DNA from: an uncultured Chitinophagaceae bacterium
Lineage (GTDB): Bacteria; Bacteroidota; Bacteroidia; Chitinophagales; Chitinophagaceae
NCBI GenBank assembly: GCA_937873715.1
Contig: CALMYJ010000004.1
Span: 138,722 to 202,721 of the forward strand
DNA: 64,000 bases
Direction: 5' to 3'
In this document: positions 8,698 through 17,207 of the stretch, in pieces
Numbering within the stretch: the first letter of the stretch is position 1
Layout of the letters: each line of letters begins with the position of its first letter
Translations under genes and position numbers: made by a program
The notes under the pieces: generated by a model
Told to the model about the DNA's origin: nothing
The model's input: only the letters and a program-made list of their open reading frames with translations
The model's database searches: none

Positions 8698-9252
8698 TTA
8701 ATGGTTCAGTATAAAATCTTCAATTTTTTTTACAGCATGATGGTAGCTGGCTTTCAGGGCACCTTCGCTGGTTTCCAGTATCCGGCTCATTTCCTGGTAA
8801 GGCATTTCATCATAATACCGGAGGTGAAACACGGCTCTTTGTTTTTCGGGCAATTGCTGAATAGCCAGTTGCAGTTTCCATTCAATTTTATTGCTGTCAA
8901 AATTTTTATCGGCCCTTAATTTATTTTCCAAAGGATTGTTTTCTTCACTCAGCGAAATGCTGGCTCTTTTTTTCCGCTGCTCCAAAAAGCTCAGGCTTTC
9001 GTTGGTGGCAATACGGTACAGCCAGGTGTATAGCTGGCTGTCCTCCCTGAAATTATCGAGCCCCTTCCATACTTTGATGAACATGTTTTGCAGTACATCA
9101 TTGGCGTCTTCATGGTCAACCACCATACGGCGGATATGCCAGTATAATTTTTCCTGGTATTTTTTTATCAATGCCGTAAATGCCCTCTCTTTGGTAGAGG
9201 GTTCCCTGAACTGTACAAGCAGTTCCTGGTCACTGTTGGGTTGGTTGGTCAT
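8698..9252 (-). CDS. ECF-type RNA polymerase sigma factor
   Basis: A 184-residue sigma-70 family protein of the extracytoplasmic-function class. Region 2 includes HEDANDVLQNMFIKVWKGLDNF and the LYTWLYRIATNESL -10-recognition segment. Region 4 includes LPEKQRAVFHLRYYDEMPYQEMSRILETSEGALKASYHHAVKKIE, a typical helix-turn-helix. It heads an operon with the anti-sigma-like and Spy-like genes. Target promoters cannot be predicted from this window. Confidence 0.94.
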   Translation of the reverse strand: MTNQPNSDQELLVQFREPSTKERAFTALIKKYQEKLYWHIRRMVVDHEDANDVLQNMFIKVWKGLDNFREDSQLYTWLYRIATNESLSFLEQRKKRASISLSEENNPLENKLRADKNFDSNKIEWKLQLAIQQLPEKQRAVFHLRYYDEMPYQEMSRILETSEGALKASYHHAVKKIEDFILNH

Positions 9253-9277
9253 ATTGATACAGCGGTAAAAATAAAAA

Positions 9278-9297
9278 AACCAATCATGTGATTGGTT
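9278..9297 (-). terminator. Hairpin terminator of the transketolase C-terminal subunit gene
   Basis: A perfect 9-bp stem, AACCAATCA/TGATTGGTT, with a 2-base centre. Read on the minus strand it is followed by a run of T residues. It lies between the stop of the minus-strand transketolase subunit (9335) and the start of the sigma gene (9252). Confidence 0.75.
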
Positions 9298-9334
9298 AGT
9301 ATAGCTAAAGTTTAAAATGTTAGTAAATTAAGTT

Positions 9335-10294
9335 TTAGGCATTTTTCCTTGCCAGCACTTTCTCTGCGGCCGCAATGATATCCGGGGCATCCATACCATA
9401 TTTTTTCAGTAGTTCGGCCGGTTTGCCGCTTTCGCCAAAAGTATCGTTGGTGCCGATAAACTCAATTGGAATGGGCAGGTTTTTGGCGGCTACTTGTGCA
9501 ATACTGTCGCCCAGGCCACCTATTATATTATGCTCCTCGCAGGTTACGGCGCATTTTGTTTTGCTGATAGAAGCAATAACGGCAGCCTCATCCAGCGGCT
9601 TAATGGTGTGTATGTTGATGACTTCTACACTGATGCCTTTTTCTTCCAGCAATATACCAGCTTCCACCGCTTTCCATACTAAATGTCCGCAGGCAAAGAT
9701 GGAAACATCAGCACCGTCGGATAATTTTTGGGCTTTACCCAGCACAAAGTCGCTTTCGCTGGTAAATATGGGCCAAACCGGGCGGCCAAAGCGCAGGTAC
9801 ACGGGGCCTTCCATTTTGGCAATTGCTTTGGTGGCAGCTTTGGTTTGGGCATAATCGGCGGGTACTACCACCGTCATGCCGGGCAGCATTTTCATCAGGC
9901 CGATATCTTCCAGTATCTGGTGGGTGGCGCCATCTTCGCCGAGGGTAACGCCGGCATGGCTGGCACATATTTTTACGTTTTTGCCGCTATAAGCCACCGA
10001 CTGGCGTATCTGGTCGTACACACGGCCCGTGCTAAAGTTGGCAAATGTGGTGGTAAAAGGTATTTTGCCGCCAATGGTAAGGCCGGCGGCTACGCCAATC
10101 ATATTTGCTTCGGCAATGCCGCATTGTATAAAGCGTTGGGGAAATTCTTTTATAAAGGCGTTGAGTTTCATAGAGCCCAGCAGGTCGGCAGTAAGTGCAA
10201 TAATGTTTTCGTTTTTACGGGCGGCCTCAAGAATGCCGTCGCCAAAGCCGCTACGGGTGTCTTTATTGCCGGTTACCTGGATGTTTTTCAGCAT
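9335..10294 (-). CDS. Transketolase, C-terminal subunit (split transketolase)
   Basis: A 319-residue protein holding the pyrimidine-binding and C-terminal domains of transketolase. Visible landmarks are FIQCGIAEANMIGVAAGL (the catalytic-glutamate region of thiamine enzymes), TFANFSTGRVYDQIRQSVAYSGKNVK, GATHQILEDIG and the C-terminal CEEHNIIGGLG. Alone it lacks the thiamine diphosphate-binding half, which is encoded separately at 31832-32668 on the other strand. The two subunits would assemble to transfer two-carbon units in the non-oxidative pentose phosphate pathway. A DXPS or pyruvate dehydrogenase beta subunit is less likely given the matching N-terminal partner. Confidence 0.9.
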   Translation of the reverse strand: MLKNIQVTGNKDTRSGFGDGILEAARKNENIIALTADLLGSMKLNAFIKEFPQRFIQCGIAEANMIGVAAGLTIGGKIPFTTTFANFSTGRVYDQIRQSVAYSGKNVKICASHAGVTLGEDGATHQILEDIGLMKMLPGMTVVVPADYAQTKAATKAIAKMEGPVYLRFGRPVWPIFTSESDFVLGKAQKLSDGADVSIFACGHLVWKAVEAGILLEEKGISVEVINIHTIKPLDEAAVIASISKTKCAVTCEEHNIIGGLGDSIAQVAAKNLPIPIEFIGTNDTFGESGKPAELLKKYGMDAPDIIAAAEKVLARKNA

Positions 10295-10356
10295 GGTAAG
10301 TGTGCTTTTATTTTTTGAGGCGCAAGATAAGCACTGCCGTTTAATATCGGCTGTAA

Positions 10357-11391
10357 TTATTCAAATAGTGCAGGGTTGTTTTTGATTTTAAGTTCCCATT
10401 TCCAGGCGGTATCCATCATATCGGTTAAGTTGTATTGCAGCGCCCAGCCCAGTTTGTTGCAGGCTTTTTCGTTGTTAGCATATATAGCTACCACATCGCC
10501 GGGGCGGCGGGGGCCAATTGCATAGTTGAGAGCTATGCCACTTACCTGTTCAAAAGCTTTTATTACTTCAAGCACCGTGTACCCGTTGCCACTGCCGAGG
10601 TTGAATATATCGCTGTTGCCGCTACATTTTTCCTGTAGTAAATAGTGCAGGGCAAGGGTATGGGCATGAGCAATATCGCAGATATGTATATAGTCTCGCA
10701 GGCAACTGCCATCCCTTGTGGGGTAATCGTTGCCGTGTACCTGCATGGCGGGCAATTTACCAATAGCCGTTTGGGTAATAGCGGGCACAAGGTTGGCTGG
10801 TTTGCCAACAGGCATTTCGCCAATTTGTATGGAGGGGTGTGCACCAACGGGATTGAAGTAGCGCAGCAATATGGCTTTTGCTGTATTGGCCTGTACGAAG
10901 TCGGTTACAATACGTTCGCCCATTTGCTTGGTGGCACCATAGGGTGATTCGGCTGCCTGCTGCGGCGTATCTTCTGTAACGGGTATGCTGGCCGGGTTGC
11001 CATATACAGTACAGGAAGATGAAAACACAAAATGAGGCACATTAAACTCAGCAGCACATTGTAAAATATTGATGAGGCTGTTAATATTATTACTATAGTA
11101 CAGCAGCGGTTGTTCTACCGATTCGCCAACAGCTTTGTAGGCCGCAAAATGTATGATGCCACTGATGTTTTTATTTTCTGCAAAAAGGGTTCTTGCAGCG
11201 GCAAGATTGCAGAGGTCGGTATTGTAATGTTTAATTTTTTTGCCGGTAATTTTTTCAGCACCTTTTAATATGGCGGGGTTGCTTCGGGCATTATTATCCA
11301 CACAGATAACATCAAATCCGTTTTCAATAAGATCTACAATGGTGTGAATACCGATATAGCCACAACCACCGGTTACAAGTATAGTATGCAT
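10357..11391 (-). CDS. galE: UDP-glucose 4-epimerase
   Basis: A 344-residue short-chain dehydrogenase family epimerase interconverting UDP-glucose and UDP-galactose. The NAD-binding motif GGCGYIG is at residues 8-14 with the chosen start, followed by HFAAYKAVGES, the SSSCTVYG segment and the catalytic YGATK. The C-terminal region DYIHICDIAHAH, NLGSGNGYTVLEVIKAFE and GPRRPGDV is diagnostic of GalE. The start at 11391 (MHTILVTGG) is chosen over one 18 bp upstream because GalE proteins begin right before the Rossmann strand. It lies upstream of the transketolase subunit on the same strand. Confidence 0.94.
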   Translation of the reverse strand: MHTILVTGGCGYIGIHTIVDLIENGFDVICVDNNARSNPAILKGAEKITGKKIKHYNTDLCNLAAARTLFAENKNISGIIHFAAYKAVGESVEQPLLYYSNNINSLINILQCAAEFNVPHFVFSSSCTVYGNPASIPVTEDTPQQAAESPYGATKQMGERIVTDFVQANTAKAILLRYFNPVGAHPSIQIGEMPVGKPANLVPAITQTAIGKLPAMQVHGNDYPTRDGSCLRDYIHICDIAHAHTLALHYLLQEKCSGNSDIFNLGSGNGYTVLEVIKAFEQVSGIALNYAIGPRRPGDVVAIYANNEKACNKLGWALQYNLTDMMDTAWKWELKIKNNPALFE

Positions 11392-11481
11392 GAAAGTAAA
11401 ATTGTACAAACAGGTTGATACAGCAAATGTAACCCTGTTGCCAGTTTTGTAACAAAAAAACTAACCGGATGCAGGCTTGTG

Positions 11482-12900
11482 TTATTTTAAAAAGAAAGAC
11501 ACAATCATATAGATAAGGCCAGCCAGCAGGGCACTAACAGGTATGGTTAAAATCCAGGCCCAGAGCAGGTTTACCGTTACACCCCAGCGTACAGCGCTAA
11601 GCCTTTTGGTGGCGCCTACACCAATAATGGAGCCGGTAATAGTGTGTGTGGTACTTACGGGTATACCCATTTGTTCGGTAACAAAAAGTGTAAAGGCGCC
11701 TGAGGTTTCGGCAGCCACCCCTTCCAGCGGTGTTACTTTGGTGATTTTGGTGCCCATGGTTTTTACAATCTTCCAGCCGCCGCTCATGGTACCCAGGCCA
11801 ATGGCTGTATAGCAGGCAAGCGGTACCCAGGTTAACTCTTTTAATACAGCTGATGAATCGGCATATACGCCGGTGCCATAGTAGGCAACATAGGCTGCGG
11901 CTATAATACCCATTACTTTTTGGGCATCGTTGCCGCCATGCCCCACGCTAAATGCTGCGGAGGAAAACAACTGTAGTTTTTTAAACATATTGGCAATGCG
12001 ATAGGCATTGGGTGTTTTTACTTTTTCAACATACAGGTAGGTTAAAATAAATACGGCAACCAGGCCGAATATTACATAGGTCTGTATGCTGTTATCAGCT
12101 TTATCCAGTGCTTTTGCAAGTTTGTGACTGTCGATATTGGGGTCAACTTCTGCTTTAATTTTTTCTGCCAGCTTTTCGCCGCCCAGTTTGTTAAAGGAAG
12201 AGAGTAAGGGGGTTACGGCATTGGCGGCATTAATGGCCTGCTGTAATTGTACTGTAGCGGCAGGGTTAGTTTTGGCTTCTTTTTCGAGTACATCTACATT
12301 ATAGTATTTGGCAACATTATTTTTCAGTTTATCCATCTGGTAAAACTGAAAGAGGAACCAGGTGCCGGCGGTGGCTAAAAGTATCAGGCCAATTTTAAGC
12401 CAGGTATTACGCATAATGGTAATTACGGTAATGAATATAGATACCACCATGCCAATGAGTGGAGCCAGGAAAATGAAGAAGAGTATTTTTAGGATATACT
12501 CCATTTCGAGAATGATATTGAAATTACCTACACCCTTTTTTACGAGTGCATGGGTTATTGCTGCTCCTGCAAAGCCACCAATAAGTGTATGAGAGGAGGA
12601 AGAAGGGATACCATACCACCAGGTAAGCAGGTTCCAGAAGATAGCAGCTATAAGGCCGGATAATATAACAGGTAGTGTAATAAATTCGGCATGTACTGTT
12701 TTGCCGATGGTGTTGGCTACAGCATGATCTTTAAAAATGAAAAATGCTACAAAGTTGAAAAATGCGGCCCATATTACAGCTTGTACCGGTGTTAATACCT
12801 TGGTGGATACGATGGTGGCAATAGAGTTGGCTGCATCATGAAACCCATTAATGTAATCGAAGAGGAGCGCCAGTATGATGATAACAATAAGCAGTGTCAT
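11482..12900 (-). CDS. Inorganic phosphate transporter, Pit family
   Basis: A 472-residue PiT-family symporter. It carries the two family signatures in inverted halves: FDYINGFHDAANSIATIVSTKVLTP near the N-terminus, and VGHGGNDAQKVMGIIAAAYVAYYG plus GIPVSTTHTITGSIIGVG in the C-terminal half. It moves phosphate with a cation across the inner membrane with low affinity. A hydrophilic stretch of about 80 residues sits between the halves. It lies 72 bp downstream of a DUF47 gene, the usual partner of Pit in bacteria. Confidence 0.94.
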   Translation of the reverse strand: MTLLIVIIILALLFDYINGFHDAANSIATIVSTKVLTPVQAVIWAAFFNFVAFFIFKDHAVANTIGKTVHAEFITLPVILSGLIAAIFWNLLTWWYGIPSSSSHTLIGGFAGAAITHALVKKGVGNFNIILEMEYILKILFFIFLAPLIGMVVSIFITVITIMRNTWLKIGLILLATAGTWFLFQFYQMDKLKNNVAKYYNVDVLEKEAKTNPAATVQLQQAINAANAVTPLLSSFNKLGGEKLAEKIKAEVDPNIDSHKLAKALDKADNSIQTYVIFGLVAVFILTYLYVEKVKTPNAYRIANMFKKLQLFSSAAFSVGHGGNDAQKVMGIIAAAYVAYYGTGVYADSSAVLKELTWVPLACYTAIGLGTMSGGWKIVKTMGTKITKVTPLEGVAAETSGAFTLFVTEQMGIPVSTTHTITGSIIGVGATKRLSAVRWGVTVNLLWAWILTIPVSALLAGLIYMIVSFFLK

Positions 12901-12972
12901 AATAATAGTATTGGCAAATCTGTTATTTCGGGTGGGCGCAATTTGGCAGATTATGCATGAACTGATTGTGTT

Positions 12973-13623
12973 TTAGGCGTATTTCACAATGATAGATTCT
13001 ATAACGTTGGCTGCATCTTCACATTTATCAGTAGCTATTTCGAGTACCTGGAAAATTTCTCTTTTTTTAATCACTTCTTTGGCATCGGTTTCTTCGGCAA
13101 AGAGGCGTTCAATGCTGGTGTCAAAAACGTCGTCGCCCTGGTTTTCGATACTGTTAATGGCTACTAGTGCATCTGTTATCTGCCGCATATTTTTCATATT
13201 CCTCAGTTCGGTAACGGCTTTATTTACCTGCACGCAGCCAATAGAAATTAATTCAGCCATTTTGCGAATCCCGGGGTCGTTGGGGTTTACCCGGTAAAAG
13301 TTAATTTTTTTGGCTGAGGCATAAATATAATCAGCAATATCATCCAGTGCAGATGCTAAATAATGTATGTCTTCCCGGTCGAAGGGTGTAATAAAGTTTT
13401 TGCCCAGTTCGGTGAAGATGTTATGGGTAAGGTCGTCGTTAACATGCTCCATATCTTCCAGGTCTTTTATAAGCTGGCCTCTTTTCTCAAAATCGGGTTC
13501 GTTAACGATTTGCTTGAGTTTTTCGCCCATTTTTACCAGTTCGCCAGATACGCTTTCAAATAATTGATAGAAAACCCTGTCCTTCGGTAAAAAAATTTTT
13601 AAAATGGAGTTGAGCCCGGCCAT
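12973..13623 (-). CDS. DUF47 family (PhoU-like) protein, Pit accessory
   Basis: A 216-residue all-helical protein of the DUF47/PhoU-like family. Motifs are LEDMEHVNDDLTHNI, TPFDREDIHYLASALDDIADYIY and ATDKCEDAANVIESIIVKYA, matching the duplicated metal-binding E/DxxxD helices of PhoU-like proteins. DUF47 genes nearly always precede pit genes and are thought to modulate the transporter; here the pair is in that order with a 72-bp gap. A TATTTTTG element on the minus strand (13640-13647) could be the -7 box, though a -33 box is not evident. Confidence 0.92.
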   Translation of the reverse strand: MAGLNSILKIFLPKDRVFYQLFESVSGELVKMGEKLKQIVNEPDFEKRGQLIKDLEDMEHVNDDLTHNIFTELGKNFITPFDREDIHYLASALDDIADYIYASAKKINFYRVNPNDPGIRKMAELISIGCVQVNKAVTELRNMKNMRQITDALVAINSIENQGDDVFDTSIERLFAEETDAKEVIKKREIFQVLEIATDKCEDAANVIESIIVKYA

Positions 13624-14041
13624 GTTTTGAGAATTTCGGCAAAAATAACTGTAATCAGGGGTATCCTGTTTGCCTTTCTATAATTAATAATTACATAACA
13701 TCGGCAAGCCAGAAAAAATGTGTAACTGAAGGCAGCGGTATAATTTCAGACGAAAAGGGCACCATATTTTTTTAATATTTCGGGGCGAAGGCAGGAATTT
13801 AAATAAACTGTTAATTTTTCTTTCAAATTTTGATGTAAACAAAGGATCTGTTGATTTTTTCTGATAATTCTCGATAAAATCTTCAAATTATTTTCATAAT
13901 TGTAAAAAATGTACTTAAAAGTGAAGAATTTGTACACATCATGCAGCGTGCCAAAATGGTTTTTTGTCTGCAACTTTATGTAAAGGATTGTTAAATCTTT
14001 TATATTTAGGCTTTATTATTCTTTCTAACCAAAACACAATT
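13624..14041. other. Long AT-rich intergenic region between divergent DUF47-pit and susCD operons
   Basis: This 418-bp gap separates divergent operons and should contain both promoters. It is strongly AT-rich. TATATTTA at 14001-14008 is a near match to the -7 element, placed for a susC transcript, but a good -33 box is missing. A 75-residue open frame on the minus strand (13746-13973) has low-complexity composition and no recognisable family, so I do not call it. I found no 11-bp repeats like those upstream of the gene at 20192, and no tRNA. Confidence 0.5.
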
Positions 14042-17000
14042 ATGAGAAAAATTGCAGTATTGCTATTAGCGATGTGTATCTTCTCGGGTACATCCACCTA
14101 CGCACAAAAAACTAAAGTAACAGGTAAAGTAACTGATGCCAGCACCGGTAAGCCGGTATTTGGTGCCACTGTACAGGGTAAAGGCGATGGTGCCAGTACC
14201 GTAACAGATGCAGATGGTACTTTTAGTATTGATTTACCAGCCAAAGTATCTACGCTATTGTTTAGCTCGGTTGGATACAAATCAGCAGAAATAAAGATTA
14301 CAGGAAGTAACCTGATGGTAACGCTTGCGCAGGGTGTTGATCAACTGCAAGAGGTAATTGTAACCGGCTTTGGTACCAAAATTAAAAGAGATGTTACCGG
14401 AAGTTTTTCAAGGGTAAAAGCCAAAGAAATAGAGAATATGCCCGTAGCCAGCGTTGATGCTGCCATACAGGGCAGGGCTGCTGGTGTAATGGTAAACAGC
14501 CAGTCTGGCAAACTTGGCCAGGCTGTTACAGTACGTATCCGCGGAAACTCCTCTATTAGCGCAAACAGCCAGCCGCTTTATGTGGTAGATGGTGTACCGG
14601 TTACCACCGAAAGTCAAAGCTCTTATGGTGGCGCCATGAATCCACTTACAGATATCAACCCTAACGATATTGAATCTATCGATGTGTTAAAAGACGCTTC
14701 TGCTGGCGCTATATTTGGTGCCCGTGCTGCAAATGGCGTAATACTTATTACCACCAAAAGGGGTAAAGTAGGTAAAACATCTATAAACTTCAGTTATCAA
14801 ACAGGTACTTCCAAAGAAACCAGGAGGGTAAAGTTTTTAAATGCGGAGCAATATTCAGAATTATTTCAGCGTGCCACTACCTGGTATGATAATCGCTTTG
14901 GTGTAGATCCGAATGATCCCGCCAGCGAAACCAGTTTTGCGAAAGACTGGATGGCTTACCACAGTTTTGATCAATGGCTGACCGACCCTACAAAAAGTTA
15001 CGACTGGCAGGACCAGGCTTTTCAAAAAGGCAGGTTTAACCAGGCTGATTTATCCCTGAGTGGAGGTAATGAAAAAACGAGGTTTTTTGGGTCATTACAA
15101 ATCCAGGATCAAACAGGTATTATGGTTGGAAACGATTTGAACCGTATTTCAAGTCGCATTAATGTTGACCATACCGCAAACAAGTGGTTAACAGTTGGTT
15201 TTACTACAGCTTTGGCCCGTACTATGAACCGCAGGCTGCCTGATGATAATGCTTTTTCCAATCCACTTCAATCAATTGCTTTTATGCCGGTAACACCGTT
15301 TACCGATCCTAATACAGGCTTGCCAACAGGCACACCTCCCGGTGATTTAAATGTTGGTTTGTATTATAACCCTCGTCTCACTGTGGATTATGCAAGGTTT
15401 AAGCAAGAGGTTTTTAGAAATTTAAGCAATGTATTTGCAACTGCTAAAATTACCGGAGGATTGAGTTATCATACCGAATTTGGTGCAGATATATTAAGCC
15501 AAAATGAAGAAGGCTTTTTCCAAAGCCAAACAAGGCGTAACCAAACCCGTGCTTTTCAGCCAACAGGTGTTGGTATTGGTATCAATCGTTCAGCATTTGT
15601 AATAAATTATAATACCAATAATTATTTTAATTACAACGAAACCTTTGGTGAGCATAATATAGATGCTACTTTAGGTATGAGTTACCAGTCGAGCCAGTCA
15701 AAATATAATTTTACTGAGGGTGTCGATTTCCCATCCGATTCTTACCAGAAAATTGCCAGTGCAGCCACCAAATCAAATGGTAGTTCCTCTGAAACTAACT
15801 TCCGTTTCCTGTCTTATTTTACCAGGGTAAACTATAAGTTTAAAGATAAATACCTTGCTACCCTTAGCGTAAGAAGGGATGCATCCTCACGTTTCGGTAA
15901 AAACTCAAGGTATGGTTACTTCCCCTCAGGCTCTTTAGGATGGGTATTATCTGAAGAAAACTTTTTTTCTCCAGTTAAAGCCGTTAGCTTCCTGAAAGTA
16001 AGAGCAAGTTATGGCAGGGTGGGTAATGCAGAAATAGGCAACTTCCCACAGTTAGGTTTATTTAGTGGTGATGCCGGTTATGCAGGTAATGCAGGTCAGC
16101 GTCCTACACAAATTGCTAACCCAAATTTACGCTGGGAAACCACCGATCAATTTGATGTAGGTCTTGACTTCGGGCTCTTTGGAAACAGGATTACCGGTGA
16201 ATTAGACTATTACGTTAAAAAAACATCCGGCCTGTTACTGAATGTGAATGTACCGGCAACTACTGGCTTTACAACCCAAACCAAAAATGTTGGTAAACTC
16301 GAAAACAAAGGGTTTGAATTAGTATTAAATACTCAAAACCTTATCGGTAAATTCAACTGGAATACTACTATTAACCTCGCCAACAACAGGGGCAAGGTAG
16401 TGGATATCCAGGGACAGATTATTGAAGGCGGTATCTCCAGTATGAACCGTGTTATGGAAGGGCAGCCTGTAGGTGTATTTTATACAGTAGAGTGGGCTGG
16501 TGTAAATCCTGAAAATGGTGACGCCCAGTTTTATACCAATACCGTAGGCCAGGACGGGCAACTGGTAAAAGATAAAGTGAACGGTGCCGGATACAATGCT
16601 GCTCAAAGAGTAGTAGTTGGTGATCCTAATCCCGATTATATTTTTGGGGTTACCAATAGCTTCTCTTATAAAGGCATCGACCTGTCGGTGTTCATCAATG
16701 GCGTTTGGGGCAACCAGTTGAATATTTATGGTATGGGTCGTTATTCCTCTGCCAACTTCAGGTTTGAGGATAACCAAACTGCTGACCAGATTAATGCCTG
16801 GACAACTCCCGGACAAATTACAGATATACCACAGGCACGCTGGTTATCAAACAATGGCGCACAGCTCAGCAGCCGTTATATTGTAAATGGATCTTACGCA
16901 AGAATCAGGACGGTAACATTAGGCTATACATTACCTGCCAAAATGCTTTCAAGACTAAAACTTGAAAGGGTAAGAATATATGCATCTGCTTTAAACCTGC

Positions 17001-17137
17001 ATACATTTACCAACTATCCTTACTGGGATCCTGAAGTAAATGCAGATTCATTTGACTCGAACATTGCAAAGGGCAACGATTTTTATACACCACCACAACC
17101 CCGAACAATACTTTTCGGTATCAACATCGGATTATAA
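14042..17137 (+). CDS. SusC/RagA-type TonB-linked outer membrane protein
   Basis: A 1031-residue outer-membrane importer. A signal peptide (MRKIAVLLLAMCIFSGTSTYA) is followed by a carboxypeptidase-regulatory-like domain (about 25-100, VTGKVTDASTGKPVFGATV), the SusC plug signature around LQEVIVTGFGTKIKRDVTGSFSRV, and PLYVVDGVPV, INPNDIESIDVLKDASAGAIFGARAANGVILITTKRG. The rest is a large TonB-dependent barrel. With SusD it would import a bulky substrate. The start is set at 14042 because the upstream frame extension from 13964 lacks a signal peptide. No glycoside hydrolase genes accompany the pair, so a polysaccharide substrate cannot be assumed; neighbouring phosphate transport genes leave a phosphorus-related substrate possible. 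Confidence 0.95.
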   Translation: MRKIAVLLLAMCIFSGTSTYAQKTKVTGKVTDASTGKPVFGATVQGKGDGASTVTDADGTFSIDLPAKVSTLLFSSVGYKSAEIKITGSNLMVTLAQGVDQLQEVIVTGFGTKIKRDVTGSFSRVKAKEIENMPVASVDAAIQGRAAGVMVNSQSGKLGQAVTVRIRGNSSISANSQPLYVVDGVPVTTESQSSYGGAMNPLTDINPNDIESIDVLKDASAGAIFGARAANGVILITTKRGKVGKTSINFSYQTGTSKETRRVKFLNAEQYSELFQRATTWYDNRFGVDPNDPASETSFAKDWMAYHSFDQWLTDPTKSYDWQDQAFQKGRFNQADLSLSGGNEKTRFFGSLQIQDQTGIMVGNDLNRISSRINVDHTANKWLTVGFTTALARTMNRRLPDDNAFSNPLQSIAFMPVTPFTDPNTGLPTGTPPGDLNVGLYYNPRLTVDYARFKQEVFRNLSNVFATAKITGGLSYHTEFGADILSQNEEGFFQSQTRRNQTRAFQPTGVGIGINRSAFVINYNTNNYFNYNETFGEHNIDATLGMSYQSSQSKYNFTEGVDFPSDSYQKIASAATKSNGSSSETNFRFLSYFTRVNYKFKDKYLATLSVRRDASSRFGKNSRYGYFPSGSLGWVLSEENFFSPVKAVSFLKVRASYGRVGNAEIGNFPQLGLFSGDAGYAGNAGQRPTQIANPNLRWETTDQFDVGLDFGLFGNRITGELDYYVKKTSGLLLNVNVPATTGFTTQTKNVGKLENKGFELVLNTQNLIGKFNWNTTINLANNRGKVVDIQGQIIEGGISSMNRVMEGQPVGVFYTVEWAGVNPENGDAQFYTNTVGQDGQLVKDKVNGAGYNAAQRVVVGDPNPDYIFGVTNSFSYKGIDLSVFINGVWGNQLNIYGMGRYSSANFRFEDNQTADQINAWTTPGQITDIPQARWLSNNGAQLSSRYIVNGSYARIRTVTLGYTLPAKMLSRLKLERVRIYASALNLHTFTNYPYWDPEVNADSFDSNIAKGNDFYTPPQPRTILFGINIGL

Positions 17138-17207
17138 TGTTTCATGCATTGCATCAACATTTTAAGTGGTTTAAAAAATAATTGTCCTTAATCAAAACAA
17201 AAAAATT

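Noticed and set aside
13680-13710. TTACATAACAT near 13692 as a Pho box for DUF47-pit
   Set aside because: Only two partial units, 6 bp apart, and not in an 11-bp register.
13746-13973. A 75-residue minus-strand open frame in the gap before susC
   Set aside because: It is low in complexity (rich in Lys, Asn, Ile, Phe and Tyr as expected of AT-rich non-coding DNA), has no family resemblance and lies across the likely promoter region of two operons.
13964-14041. Start of susC at 13964
   Set aside because: The added 26 residues have no signal-peptide structure, whereas the ATG at 14042 begins a typical signal peptide directly.
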